Notes: generated from the sequence alone by a model not told the origin. Numbered from the stretch's first letter, positions 1-7,877 are shown. The stretch: DNA of 10,111 bases from Conidiobolus incongruus B7586 (GCA_000697335.1 JNEM01009047.1:1-10111); one strand, 5' to 3'. Program-made: numbers and translations.

Positions 1-2430
1 TAATTAATATCTTAAATTTATTTAAATTAAAAGATTTAATAATTGATTTTTTAAATCATACTTTATTATCCTTTTTAACCTAAATAAATAATTATTTATA
101 TAATGATAATATTTCAAAGAATTAGGTTATTAACAGTGTTTAATATCAAATATTAAATAATATAATTTTTTTAACTAATATATAAATATAACCTATAAAA
201 AATTGAAATATTTATGATTGAAATTTCAATCAATAATTATCATTACTTTGTAATTTAAATAACAGGAATTTTTTGCCATCGAAAAAAATATACATTTTAA
301 TTTACAAAAAGTAAATAAAAATATATAATATAAAGTTAATAGTTTCTTTTATTTTTAATAATTTTTTACTATATTTTTAACAAAGATCTAATACTTAAAA
401 TATAATTTTTTTATTAAAGACTGAAATTTAATATTTTATAAACCAATTAAATATTCTTGTAAAAATTTTCTTGCTTATAAGCTAGTTTTTTAATTACCTA
501 AAATAATCATAATCATATAAGTTATAATCTAAAGAATTTATTAGATATGATATTTTTTTCTAGTTATTTTTAATTAAAAAGTTTTTTATAACATTAAATT
601 TATATATTTTATAATTATTATGCAAAATAAATAGTCTTCTTAAATTATATTAATAATATTAATTTAAAATAATTTTATTTAAAAACAAAATATAAAGTTT
701 ATTATTAATTGATTTTCTTTTAAAAACTAAATAAGAATAGTATATATCATTATAATTTATGATAATAATTAGTATTTATTTATCAATAAAGAGCTTATTT
801 AAAGGAATTTATAAAGGGGGTTGATTTAACTTAATCTAACACTTTGATTAATATTTTAGTAAAGTATTATACAAAAAAACTTAAAATTCACCAATTATAA
901 TAATTTATTGTAAAAACCTTGGTTTCTAGTTATATCTTATTAAGTTTTGTTTAATAATAACTATTTTAACTTTTTTTTAGGCTTTAGTTAAATTTAAGAT
1001 ACCTGTTTTATATTTTTATTAATTAATTTAAATTTAAACTTTAATATATATATAATACCTATATGATTAATATTAAATTATCTTGATAATTCTTTAACTA
1101 AAATAAAAAGATATTTTTCAATATATCTTTTCATTTTATTAACAATTAAAAAATGATAGTTGGAATTAATTTTTTAAATTTTAATAGATTTTAGGTAGTT
1201 TCTCCCTTAAGCTTAAAATAATTTATTTAATAATAAATTGTTGATTTTAAATAATATATTATTATCAAAAGCTGCTTGTAAATTTTAAATGATTTTAGAG
1301 GGTTTATGGTTAATTTTTACTGATATTAAAATAAAAAACTTTTGATGGTTACTATTTGGTTTAAGTATAATTAAATTAAATAACTAATTTGAAAAATTTA
1401 TTTTTTTATTTGGAACTAATAATATATTTAAGAGATCAGAAATTAAAAAATTTCCTATTATTTCAATTCTATGGTAATAATTTTAGGATAATTTATTTAA
1501 TATTAAATAATTTAAAACTACAAAACTAATTATAATTATTAATACCTATAAAAACAATTTTTCCATTTATATATTATTTTATCAAAAATTAAAAACCATA
1601 ATAATTTAAATTAATTTTATATTAAAATAATATATTTAAAATATTAAGTTAATAAGGTTTTATTTTTGGTGCTTTATGATATATTTATATAGTATATTTG
1701 TTGGGTAAATATTATTCTCTCTTTTATTAAAGAATTATTTAATATTAAAGACTGAGTAAAATTTATAACCATTTATTACTCATATAATTTTAATTTTTTT
1801 AAATTTATTTCAACTATAAAAATAATACATTTTTAATTTAATTTGGAGGTAAAACTATAGTTAGAATTATTTATAATTAATTTTAATAATTATTATGATA
1901 TTAATATATTAAATATTATATTAAAATAATATCTAATTATTTATTTTTTAAATGGAAGTTAAATTTAAACTTATATTAAACATTAAAAGCTATGCTTAAA
2001 AAAATGTAATTACTGGGAATTACTAATTAATATAATATTGAGCTTCAAAATTAATTTTTAAATAATGATTTTGAGTTGGTTTGATAAAATTAAAAAATTA
2101 AATGATATAATGGAGTTAGATAAAATGACCATTTTGTTAATATAAGTAAATTGAAAAAAATATATAGAAATTATAACAATTTGAGCTTATTGAGTTGGTA
2201 GCCATAATAATAGGGACTTGTAACTAATGAAATATTGTTTTGAATTACAATTTTTTAGTCAAATTTAGTCAAATTTTTGAAAGCTTTTAGTGAGTACTAT
2301 GATTTTGAAAAATATTTATTGTTATCTTTCAATTTTTAATTGGTAACTGTTATTGTTAATCATTTTTAATAATATAGTTACAAAATCATTAATCTTTTCA
2401 ATACTTTTATTATTATTAACTCAATACACA
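1..2430. other. AT-rich stretch with no supportable gene
   Basis: This stretch is made largely of A and T runs and is dense in stop codons in all frames. I see no open frame with codon-like composition, no tRNA or rRNA, and no convincing long repeat. It lies downstream of the minus-strand Gag-like gene, where a Ty3/Gypsy pol would be expected, but I can recognise no protease, reverse transcriptase, RNase H or integrase in it. Decayed sequence too worn to read by eye cannot be excluded. The only small repeat I would point to is a perfect 10-bp tandem duplication at 2255-2274. Confidence 0.6.
2255..2274. repeat. Two-copy 10-bp tandem repeat
   Basis: The unit TTAGTCAAAT occurs twice in direct succession. 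It is perfect but short, and it lies about 185 bp past the stop of the Gag-like gene. It is probably a slippage duplication. Nothing ties it to an element end. Confidence 0.6.
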
Positions 2431-2434
2431 TGCA

Positions 2435-2440
2435 TTTATT
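2435..2440 (-). promoter_or_regulatory. Poly(A) signal of the Gag-like gene
   Basis: AATAAA on the minus strand (TTTATT on the plus strand) begins about 20 bases past the TAA stop of the Gag-like gene. This motif is common by chance in DNA this AT-rich. Its close spacing resembles the signals after the CHCH gene and the 123-residue gene, so a transcript ending here without any pol region is plausible. Confidence 0.4.
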
Positions 2441-2458
2441 AAGAATATTGAATCATAA

Positions 2459-3601
2459 TTACCAAAATGATTTCTTACTAAGTTGATGAATCTGCTTCTG
2501 AAAGCAGTGTAATTCGATGTGACCCTTCTTGCTACAGTAGTTACATTTTGGAGCGTCCGGCTTCTTGATGGATTTCTTGCGATCCAGCTTGGAGATTGGT
2601 GAATCTTGAGGCTTGGAAGCTGCACTCAGCTGGTCCAGCTCTAGGGCAAGTGAGACCACTTGGTTGAGGGTCTTCGGGTACTTGGACTGGATCCAATCCA
2701 CAATCTTTGAGTTGTCCAGACCTTTGAGGAAGGTTTCCATTTTTTGGGGCTCCGACAATTTGGCAAAATGGTCCTGCTTCATGACCAAGTTCTCGAATTT
2801 GAAAATGTAGTCGATAATGCTCTTGTCCCTCTTGAGCTCGATGTTGACAATGGGGACAAAATGCGCATGGAGTTCCTGCAAGAAATGCTCCAGGGTTTTA
2901 GGTGGTTCACCCCCGTTCGTGAAGTGGTATGACTCCCACCAGTCCAGAGCTTCGTCTTTGAGGAAAGAGCTTGCGAGCTTGATTGCAGATTTTTCTTCTG
3001 TGACTTCTACGTAGTTGATGTATTTTTGCACTTGAGTCATCCAGTCGTCAAGTGAATCGACATCTCTGGATCCGTGGAAGTAGTGGGGGATGGAGTGGTG
3101 CGTAATGCCCCACCAGTTGAATTTTTTGGAGCGTTTTGTAGTGGAGAAGGACCATCTTCGCTTCTTCTTAACCGTGAGTTTGTACTGATTGATGGTGTTT
3201 TGATGCGAAATGGATTGATGCAGTGACAAATTGGACTTTTGATTCAAACTCTGATGTAATTTACTCTGAAGACTCTCTTGATTGGACTGGATAGATTTTA
3301 ACTGATCATCGTGCGACTGCTGCATCCTTTGCAATTCCTGGATCTGTTCCATCATATAATCCATCTGATTCAAATATATCTCGAGATTGGGACTTCGTTG
3401 ATCAATACCCAGCTCTGGAGAAGAAATATTGGATTCCGGAGGCGAAAAGGGATCATTCTGAAGCTCTATTTCCTGAACTTCACGCATTTCCCTATTCAAA
3501 CACTCCAAATAATCCTTATAATTGACAAGTTGCAGTCGAATATTTTCGAAGTTTTTATTCAATTGTTCTATTTGATTATTTAATAATTCACATTCATCCA
3601 T
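2459..3601 (-). CDS. Ty3/Gypsy-type Gag-like protein with CCHC zinc knuckle
   Basis: This encodes a 380-residue protein. The ATG at 3599-3601 is preferred because the frame further upstream (to 3700) has no ATG and reads as AT-rich leader, and because a TATA box lies about 50 bp upstream. Residues 7-39 and about 72-122 look like coiled coil. Residues 144-160 are strongly basic. Residues about 176-325 match the Retrotrans_gag pattern: a W-rich start, an alanine-rich helix ending in the WW pair at 221-222, and the F..L...F motif around 240-248. A CX2CX4HX4C zinc knuckle follows at C353, C356, H361 and C366. In the family, Gag forms the particle shell and the knuckle binds RNA. The frame looks whole, with no apparent breaks. 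No pol and no terminal repeats are recognisable in the flanks. G+C is about 50% in the C-terminal half and about 35-40% in most of the N-terminal part, against under 20% outside. It could be a domesticated gag gene, a gag-only relative, or the remaining part of an element. The family call is firm; a host function is inference. Confidence 0.88.
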   Translation of the reverse strand: MDECELLNNQIEQLNKNFENIRLQLVNYKDYLECLNREMREVQEIELQNDPFSPPESNISSPELGIDQRSPNLEIYLNQMDYMMEQIQELQRMQQSHDDQLKSIQSNQESLQSKLHQSLNQKSNLSLHQSISHQNTINQYKLTVKKKRRWSFSTTKRSKKFNWWGITHHSIPHYFHGSRDVDSLDDWMTQVQKYINYVEVTEEKSAIKLASSFLKDEALDWWESYHFTNGGEPPKTLEHFLQELHAHFVPIVNIELKRDKSIIDYIFKFENLVMKQDHFAKLSEPQKMETFLKGLDNSKIVDWIQSKYPKTLNQVVSLALELDQLSAASKPQDSPISKLDRKKSIKKPDAPKCNYCSKKGHIELHCFQKQIHQLSKKSFW

Positions 3602-3650
3602 AATTAAATTAATATATAAATAAAATTCTATAATTATTAATACTAAGGTG

Positions 3651-3660
3651 TATTTATATA
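3651..3660 (-). promoter_or_regulatory. TATA box of the Gag-like gene
   Basis: On the minus strand the sequence reads TATATAAATA, about 50 bp before the ATG at 3601. A 10-bp palindrome centred on CGATCG (3680-3689) lies about 20 bp further upstream and stands out in this AT-rich flank. The TATA-to-ATG spacing is the same as at the 123-residue gene, which supports the shorter start chosen for the Gag-like protein. Confidence 0.55.
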
Positions 3661-3888
3661 CAGAATAAGCAATAAATTTTACGATCGTAGCAATTCCCAA
3701 TAACCAAAATTATATAATCTTTAGGTACGGAAATTAAATTTGTTAGGAATTAATTTGGAATTCAGTTCAAGTTAAATGAATTTAGTTCCAATTAAATTAT
3801 TCTTAGTGTTTCATTAATTGATTTAAACTTAGTGTACTGGATTAAAATAATTTTAGATGAAATTTTAGTAGTAATGATGATGTGTATC

Positions 3889-3912
3889 ATTATTATTATT
3901 ATTATTATTATT
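3889..3912. repeat. (ATT)8 microsatellite
   Basis: Eight perfect ATT units lie in the intergenic region between the Gag-like gene and the CHCH gene. The rest of 3700-4088 is AT-rich and holds no gene I can support. It also contains a perfect 12-bp palindrome (3971-3982) and a small 7-bp-stem hairpin (3982-3998). Confidence 0.95.
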
Positions 3913-4088
3913 GTTACTTGATTTTAGTAATGAGTGATCCTGTAAATGAATAATTGAAAGATTTGATTGCTATCATATGATAATTGATAAAATCAATTCA
4001 TGAATTAAATTAAACACTGATTAAAGAAAATCGGATTGAGAGCTCTAAATAATCTGAATGAATTCCAGGAAGTAAAGAATTAGACAAT

Positions 4089-4094
4089 TTTATT
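4089..4094 (-). promoter_or_regulatory. Poly(A) signal of the CHCH-domain gene
   Basis: AATAAA on the minus strand lies about 55 bases past the TAA stop of the Mix17-like gene, a normal position for a fungal 3' end signal. The AT-rich context makes chance occurrence possible. Confidence 0.45.
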
Positions 4095-4147
4095 TTAAAA
4101 ATTATATATATTTCACAAAATTGATTATATCATTATAATGAATTAGC

Positions 4148-4624
4148 TTATAGCGTCTTGGAGAAAGCTCTGCAATCCTTTAGCATATCCAAATAGAATT
4201 GACATTTGGAGACATCGAAATCGTTGCGTTCCATACAGCTGTTGAAAGCTTTGGCATCGGCTTCACAAGCGGCACCGCCAGCAGAGAGTTGGGAGGAGTT
4301 GCTGTAGGCTTCTTGGGGAGCGTAGGGTTGTTGGTATTGTTGTTGAGGTTGGGGAGCGGGTTCAGATGAGCTACCACCGCTGAACAAACTGGTGATACCG
4401 TGGCCAATAACGTGACCAACAGTGCTACCGACGGCGACACCACCAGCGGTGGCGGCCATTTGACCGAAGAGACCGGGTCCTTGAGATTGGGGCTGGGGAA
4501 CAGCGGGAGCTTGGGCGGGAGGAGGATGAGCTACAGCAGTAGCGGGCCTTTGAGGAGCAGCTTGGTGAGTGGGAGCAGCAGGAGCAGAGCGAGCTGGAGC
4601 ACTAGAACGAGAGCGGCGAGGCAT
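4148..4624 (-). CDS. MIX17: CHCHD2/CHCHD10/Mix17-family mitochondrial CHCH-domain protein
   Basis: This encodes a 158-residue protein, close to the usual family length of about 150. The N-terminus (residues 1-48) is rich in Arg, Ala, Pro and Gln, starting MPRRSRSS, very like the start of CHCHD2. A Gly/Ala-rich hydrophobic helix follows (about 51-83, including GQMAATAGGVAVG), which is the most conserved part of the family. A Pro/Gln linker leads to a CHCH domain with two CX9C motifs: C120-C130 and C141-C151. In the family these cysteines form two disulfides, introduced by Mia40 in the mitochondrial intermembrane space. Human members affect cristae and MICOS organisation and respiratory function; yeast Mix17 is a small intermembrane-space protein of less clear role. 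G+C is roughly 55% (two hand-counted 60-base lines gave 63% and 47%) against about 20% outside, which suggests strong codon selection and good expression. No intron is needed. The gene is transcribed in the same direction as the Gag-like gene, about 550 bp away, as an independent unit. The family assignment is firm. Confidence 0.94.
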   Translation of the reverse strand: MPRRSRSSAPARSAPAAPTHQAAPQRPATAVAHPPPAQAPAVPQPQSQGPGLFGQMAATAGGVAVGSTVGHVIGHGITSLFSGGSSSEPAPQPQQQYQQPYAPQEAYSNSSQLSAGGAACEADAKAFNSCMERNDFDVSKCQFYLDMLKDCRAFSKTL

Positions 4625-4700
4625 GTTTAATATTTTAAAATGATAAATAAATTAACTAGTATTGATTTTATTTTGCCTAAGCGGGTATCAACAATTTAAA

Positions 4701-4721
4701 TATTTATAAGATCGTCATTGG
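4701..4721 (-). promoter_or_regulatory. Core promoter of the Mix17-like gene: CCAAT and TATA box
   Basis: On the minus strand CCAAT (4717-4721) is followed by ACGATC and then TTATAAATA (4701-4709), about 77 bp before the ATG. The order CCAAT then TATA suits a housekeeping mitochondrial gene. CCAAT boxes bound by the Hap2/3/5 complex are a known feature of respiratory genes in fungi, but the link here is inference. Confidence 0.5.
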
Positions 4722-4782
4722 ATTTAGTTATTATGGGAACTTTTCCGAATTCATGATGATTGATAATTTTTAATCAATTTGA

Positions 4783-5040
4783 TTATCCAATCATTTATTA
4801 ATAATAAACATTGATATCCAATCAATATTTCCCAGTTATACATCAACTGATTTGATTCGTAATCCAACCTTCAAAGTCCAAATCCAATTTCCTAACAATG
4901 AGGTCTTGTACCGGAATATCACTTGCACCGACCAACACCGAAGATTAATAATCCAACCAAGAAGATTTTCGTCGCGCGCAGATTATGAATTAATTAATTT
5001 TCAAATCATCTACAAAATGCTAGACACTTCTCATTTTTAA
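4783..5040 (+). other. Coding-like segment without an ATG; possible exon or gene remnant
   Basis: An open frame of 85 codons ends in TAA at 5038-5040 and has no ATG except one seven codons before the end. From about 4850 to 4990 the composition shifts to roughly 40% G+C, clearly above the flanks, and the translation looks protein-like. It includes a strand-like alternating piece (TFKVQIQFPNNEVLYRNITC) and a basic piece with RRLIIQPRRF. I do not recognise a family. A spliced last exon is possible, with CCCAG ending at 4835 as a candidate acceptor, but I found no upstream exon with an ATG and donor that joins in frame. The segment lies on the strand opposite the Mix17-like gene, just beyond its promoter. 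Alternatives are a remnant of a lost gene, a non-ATG start, or conserved noncoding DNA. Confidence 0.3.
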
Positions 5041-5508
5041 TAGATTTTATATTATTGTGATTTTAATTTTTTTATTTAATATTCATTTAACTTAATATAT
5101 TTTTTTAAAAATTCTTTTGAATTAAATTATTTTAATTTTATATAGATATTTAGTAAGATAAATCAAAATGATAATTTAAAATATGATCAGATGTAAAATA
5201 TGAATAAGATTAAACTTTTTAGATAATAATTTTAATTTGAAATATTATCTTTTATAAACTAAAGAAAAAAAATATTGCAATACTGATTAGCCTAGTCACA
5301 CTTCTGATTATATAATAAAAATAATAAATTAGGGGATAATTTAAAGTGTAAATTTTTTTAAAGTTAAAAAATTTCCTTTAAAAATTTCCAAAAATTAATT
5401 TGAATTTTAATGGAGTAAAATAATTAAGTTTGATTGAATTATTAAATTATCTCTTTATCTAAATATTTTAACTTAATAACAATTAATATATGCACTAGTT
5501 GTAGTGAT
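5041..5508. other. AT-rich intergenic stretch
   Basis: I see no gene or RNA here. The sequence is mostly A/T runs with scattered stops in every frame. Its right end leads into the promoter of the two-exon gene that starts at 5579. Confidence 0.6.
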
Positions 5509-5518
5509 TTATAATAAA
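5509..5518 (+). promoter_or_regulatory. Possible TATA box of the two-exon gene
   Basis: TTATAATAAA lies about 60-70 bp before the ATG at 5579, similar in spacing to the Mix17-like gene. It is a weaker match than the other TATA boxes in this window, and the surroundings are AT-rich enough to produce it by chance. Confidence 0.35.
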
Positions 5519-5578
5519 ATTGAATATTAATCTTTTAACTTATTGACTCAATTGCTCTTTATTTAATTATTTGGGTTT

Positions 5579-6742
5579 ATGATTAATATGCTATCAACAA
5601 GGAAACCCAAAGTTATCGCTACCAACATTATCAACACTAATAACAATAATAACAATAATAATATTAATAATAATAATAATAACAATTCAAATACTAATCT
5701 GAGTGAAAGACCTACTCACCTATCCAAAAGATCATTAAGTGCTACTATTAATCCTACCATTCATACTATATCACCTCAGCAGGTTGCTCGCTCCACAACT
5801 GCAACGCCAAATTCAGTCACATCTAATGGTTCTGTAAAAAATAAACCCTTGCCTAAGGCTCGTATTTCCAATCCTCAAAATGTTATTCGGTCGATTGCTA
5901 ATACGGTTGTAGCTGCTTCACGCCTCAGTAATGGTCCTTCGAGTCACAGTTCACCGGCTACAGTACGTCGAGGGCCCAAATCGGATATAGTGACCTCTTC
6001 CAATTCAAATTCCAATTTATCAGCGCGCTCCTTCCTGTTTTCACCACCACCTCCAAACACATATCCGTTGATTCAACCCGATGATTTAGTATCTAACATA
6101 TCCTCCACATCGGAACAAACGGAACATAGTACAGTATCTGAATCTCCCTCGGTACAAACTTCGACCTCGGAAACTTCTCAATTATCTAATGAAACTACGG
6201 AATTTCAAGAAGCTCGCACTAACCGACGCATATTAGATTTAGAAATTAGTAATAAGTCCTTACTATTAATTAATAATAATTTGGAACAAAAATTAAAAAA
6301 ACAAGCTGAAGAAATTGAAAATTTAAAAAAGGAATTAACTTTGGTTCAAAGTAAAAAAATTGTTAAATTGGAATTGGACGAGTTGCCAATACAGGTAAAT
6401 TTTGTTTTATTTTTATTCTTTCTATAATTCTCTTTGTAATTTTATTAATTTAGTTTATTATAGGAAGTGAATAATGAAGAAATTGATTCCAACAACCAAT
6501 TTAATCGTTTATTCGCTATTTGCGACCAATTAGTTTTAGATGGAGAGAGAGCTTTATTAGATGTGATACCTTCAGCGGGTACTAAAGTTATTTCAGTATT
6601 GCCCCCAGAGCTGGCCTCCGACGGTAGTTTGACAGAACCGGAGGAGGAAGAGGAGCAGAATTCTATCCAACCAACACCCGTTCCAAACGAACTTACCTTC
6701 ACATCTATTGACACCACAATACTTCATGACATGGTCGACTAG
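5579..6742 (+). CDS. Two-exon gene for an Asn/Ser-rich coiled-coil protein
   Basis: The exons are 5579-6394 and 6464-6742, joined in phase 0 to give 364 residues ending in TAG. A second in-frame ATG three codons in (5588) could also be used. Residues 21-36 are almost pure Asn. Residues about 40-207 are Ser/Thr/Asn/Pro-rich and look disordered, with basic patches such as VRRGPK (129-134) and a PPPP run at 156-159. Residues about 208-262 form a strong charged coiled coil that includes RRILDLEISNKSLLLINNNL. From memory this segment resembles a short conserved coiled coil found in poorly characterised proteins across fungi, but I cannot name the family. Exon 2 adds a predicted helix (FNRLFAICDQLVLDGERALL), an acidic EEEEE run and a Ser/Thr/Pro tail. 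I see no signal peptide or membrane segment. It may be a scaffold or regulatory protein, but no function should be assigned. The spliced model is well supported because the frame continues exactly across the intron. Confidence 0.8.
5639..5686 (+). repeat. AAT/AAC trinucleotide tract coding for poly-Asn
   Basis: Sixteen codons, fifteen AAT or AAC and one ATT, encode N8-I-N7 near the start of the coiled-coil protein. Mixed AAT and AAC use shows it is not a fresh, pure microsatellite expansion. Such Asn runs are common in proteins of very AT-rich genomes. Confidence 0.9.
6395..6463 (+). other. 69-nt spliceosomal intron
   Basis: The donor is CAG|GTAAAT, the acceptor is TATAG|GAA, and a branch-like TATTAAT (6443-6449) lies about 15 nt before the acceptor. 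The intron is about 15% G+C and contains stops in the upstream reading frame. An earlier AG at 6452-6453 would put a stop in frame within seven codons, so 6463 is preferred. It is short, as is usual in fungi. Confidence 0.82.
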
Positions 6743-6951
6743 TTGAAATATTTTACCTAAGCAATTATCTCAATCAATAGTACTGCCAACTCAAATTGCT
6801 AGATTTCGTTTTAACTTTTTTCATACTCAATCGTTCCTTAATTAATGCAACTATCAAAAACAAAATATTATTGAATTGACCCAAAACACTTTCAATGAAT
6901 ATCCCATATCATTGATATAAAAATTGAATTAATTGACATATTAATTTTGTA

Positions 6952-6957
6952 AATAAA
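6952..6957 (+). promoter_or_regulatory. Possible poly(A) signal of the two-exon gene
   Basis: AATAAA lies about 210 bases past the TAG stop. The sequence between is less AT-biased than the true intergenic DNA, which would suit a 3' UTR. Another AATAAA occurs near 7036, so the exact end is unclear. Confidence 0.35.
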
Positions 6958-6991
6958 TTTAAGCAATTATTATTTTTATTATTATCACTTA

Positions 6992-7014
6992 ATATGAAAG
7001 TTCAACTTTCATAT
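6992..7014. repeat. Perfect 23-base palindromic hairpin
   Basis: ATATGAAAGTT and its exact reverse complement are separated by a single C. As RNA this would fold as a 9-bp stem with a 5-base TTCAA loop. It lies about 250 bp past the stop of the two-exon gene and 35 bp after a candidate poly(A) signal. A role in 3' end formation or mRNA stability is possible but not shown. Confidence 0.75.
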
Positions 7015-7119
7015 ATATAATTTTCTTGTTTTATTGAATAAACCTATAAAATTTTCTAAAGAAATAAGTTATTAAAAATATAGTTAGACATGCTATCATT
7101 TGTAATTAGTGACAATTTG

Positions 7120-7410
7120 GTGATTTGGGCTTGAACTACTTAAACCAGCTCCTATATAAGATTAATAAAATGAAGTTTACATTACAAAGTCAATTTAAGT
7201 TACACTTCAAATTGCCTATTTCAATTATTATCCTGATTGCCCAATTCATCAAATCATTTGAAGAAGGGTTGGTAAAAATGGTCGCAAAAACCCTTTATGT
7301 GATCAAATTTGCTAACCCTGATTTGAAATGAATAAAGAATAGATCAAAAAGTGTCAAAAAGAGGGGGACATTTGAAATTCTTTTCAAGGGGTGACTATCA
7401 CTACCAAATC
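7120..7410 (+). other. GC-enriched stretch with TATA box and doubtful 53-codon ORF
   Basis: Composition here rises to about a third G+C between AT-rich flanks. A strong TATATAAG lies at 7153-7160, and an ATG at 7170-7172 opens a 53-codon frame ending in TGA at 7329-7331. The ATG is only about 10 bases past the TATA box, where transcription would not normally have begun, so I do not call a gene. The product would have a short hydrophobic segment (PISIIILIAQF). An inverted repeat (AAGGGTT and AACCCTT, 18 bases apart, around 7264-7295) lies within the frame. Further right are two AGGGG motifs (7362-7366 and 7387-7391), similar to the yeast stress-response element, upstream of the next gene. This could be a long upstream regulatory region, a noncoding transcript, or a gene remnant. 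Confidence 0.35.
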
Positions 7411-7425
7411 AACATTAATATCACC

Positions 7426-7435
7426 AATATAAATT
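7426..7435 (+). promoter_or_regulatory. TATA box of the 123-residue gene
   Basis: AATATAAATT lies about 47 bp before the ATG at 7482. This nearly matches the spacing at the Gag-like gene and supports the start chosen for the small gene. Confidence 0.5.
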
Positions 7436-7481
7436 AACTCAACAGCCCTCAAATTTTTCAATTTTTATTCCATTGACTATT

Positions 7482-7853
7482 ATGCCATTCAACCGATTAT
7501 ACCGATTAACGAGTAGCGACTATTTATCCATGCCAGATTTCTGTTTCAGTCACCTCGATGATTCTTCCTATTACAACTCCTACATCAATTTTTTAGAATA
7601 TGATATTGACATCTCATCCCACCCAAGTATTGATCAAGATTTGAAAATTAATCACTATCAACCCAATACCACCAAAACTATATCTATCAACGAAAAGAAA
7701 GATTCTAATATTAATTCTCAAATTAATGAAAGAAAACCTAATTATCATAAAACTAATATTGAAAAAGGTGAATTATTTGATATTCAATTTAATAATTGTT
7801 GTAAAATGCTAGACTCAATATTGAAAGAAGCTTCAGAAGCTCTAAATTGTTGA
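7482..7853 (+). CDS. Small orphan gene, 123 residues, unknown function
   Basis: Translation from the ATG at 7482 to TGA at 7851-7853 gives 123 residues. The frame is open three more codons upstream to a TTG, but the ATG is the likely start. Composition is about 30% G+C, above its flanks. The N-terminal third is rich in Tyr, Ser, Asp and Phe (SSDYLSMPDFCFSHLDD, then YYNSYINFLEYDIDI). The middle is polar and Asn/Lys-rich, probably disordered. The last 30 residues form a likely amphipathic helix (FDIQFNNCCKMLDSILKEA). There is no signal peptide, membrane helix or known motif. A TATA box 47 bp upstream and an AATAAA 25 bp past the stop make it look like a complete small gene. I do not recognise it, and it may be restricted to one lineage. 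Confidence 0.6.
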   Translation: MPFNRLYRLTSSDYLSMPDFCFSHLDDSSYYNSYINFLEYDIDISSHPSIDQDLKINHYQPNTTKTISINEKKDSNINSQINERKPNYHKTNIEKGELFDIQFNNCCKMLDSILKEASEALNC

Positions 7854-7877
7854 AATAATTTAATTTTTTTCTGAGGG

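Noticed and set aside
412-1755. A shared 13-mer (TATTAAAGACTGA) at 412-424 and 1743-1755
   Set aside because: The match does not extend on either side and is too short to mean a repeat family or terminal repeat in this composition.
2183-2252. tRNA-like stretch with a GAGTTGGTAGCC piece and a TTTGAATT loop flanked by a 5-bp stem
   Set aside because: The anticodon stem does not pair, the acceptor arms do not match, and the D-stem is wrong. It is a chance likeness in AT-rich DNA.
1-2458. A pol region downstream of the Gag-like gene
   Set aside because: No recognisable protease, reverse transcriptase, RNase H or integrase signature was seen by eye. Stray short open pieces are no more than expected in DNA this AT-rich.
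2613-3583. Plus-strand open frames across the Gag-like gene
   Set aside because: They are antisense shadows of a well-supported minus-strand gene and have no domain of their own.
3602-3700. Upstream extension of the Gag-like frame adding 33 hydrophobic residues
   Set aside because: It would have to start at a TTG, lies in very AT-rich DNA and spans the TATA box, so it is promoter and leader, not protein.
4180-4630. Alternative frames on both strands within the Mix17-like gene
   Set aside because: They are shadow frames of a GC-rich coding region whose twin CX9C frame is unmistakable.
4746-4859. C/D-box snoRNA-like pattern: ATGATGA at 4753, CTGA at 4847, and a 5-bp flanking stem
   Set aside because: The boxes are set back from the stem, no C' and D' boxes are clear, and the right end runs into the coding-like segment. 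The motifs are short enough to arise by chance.
6445-6717. Minus-strand 90-codon frame opposite exon 2 of the coiled-coil gene
   Set aside because: It is antisense to an exon that joins exactly in phase with exon 1, and its composition is explained by that exon.
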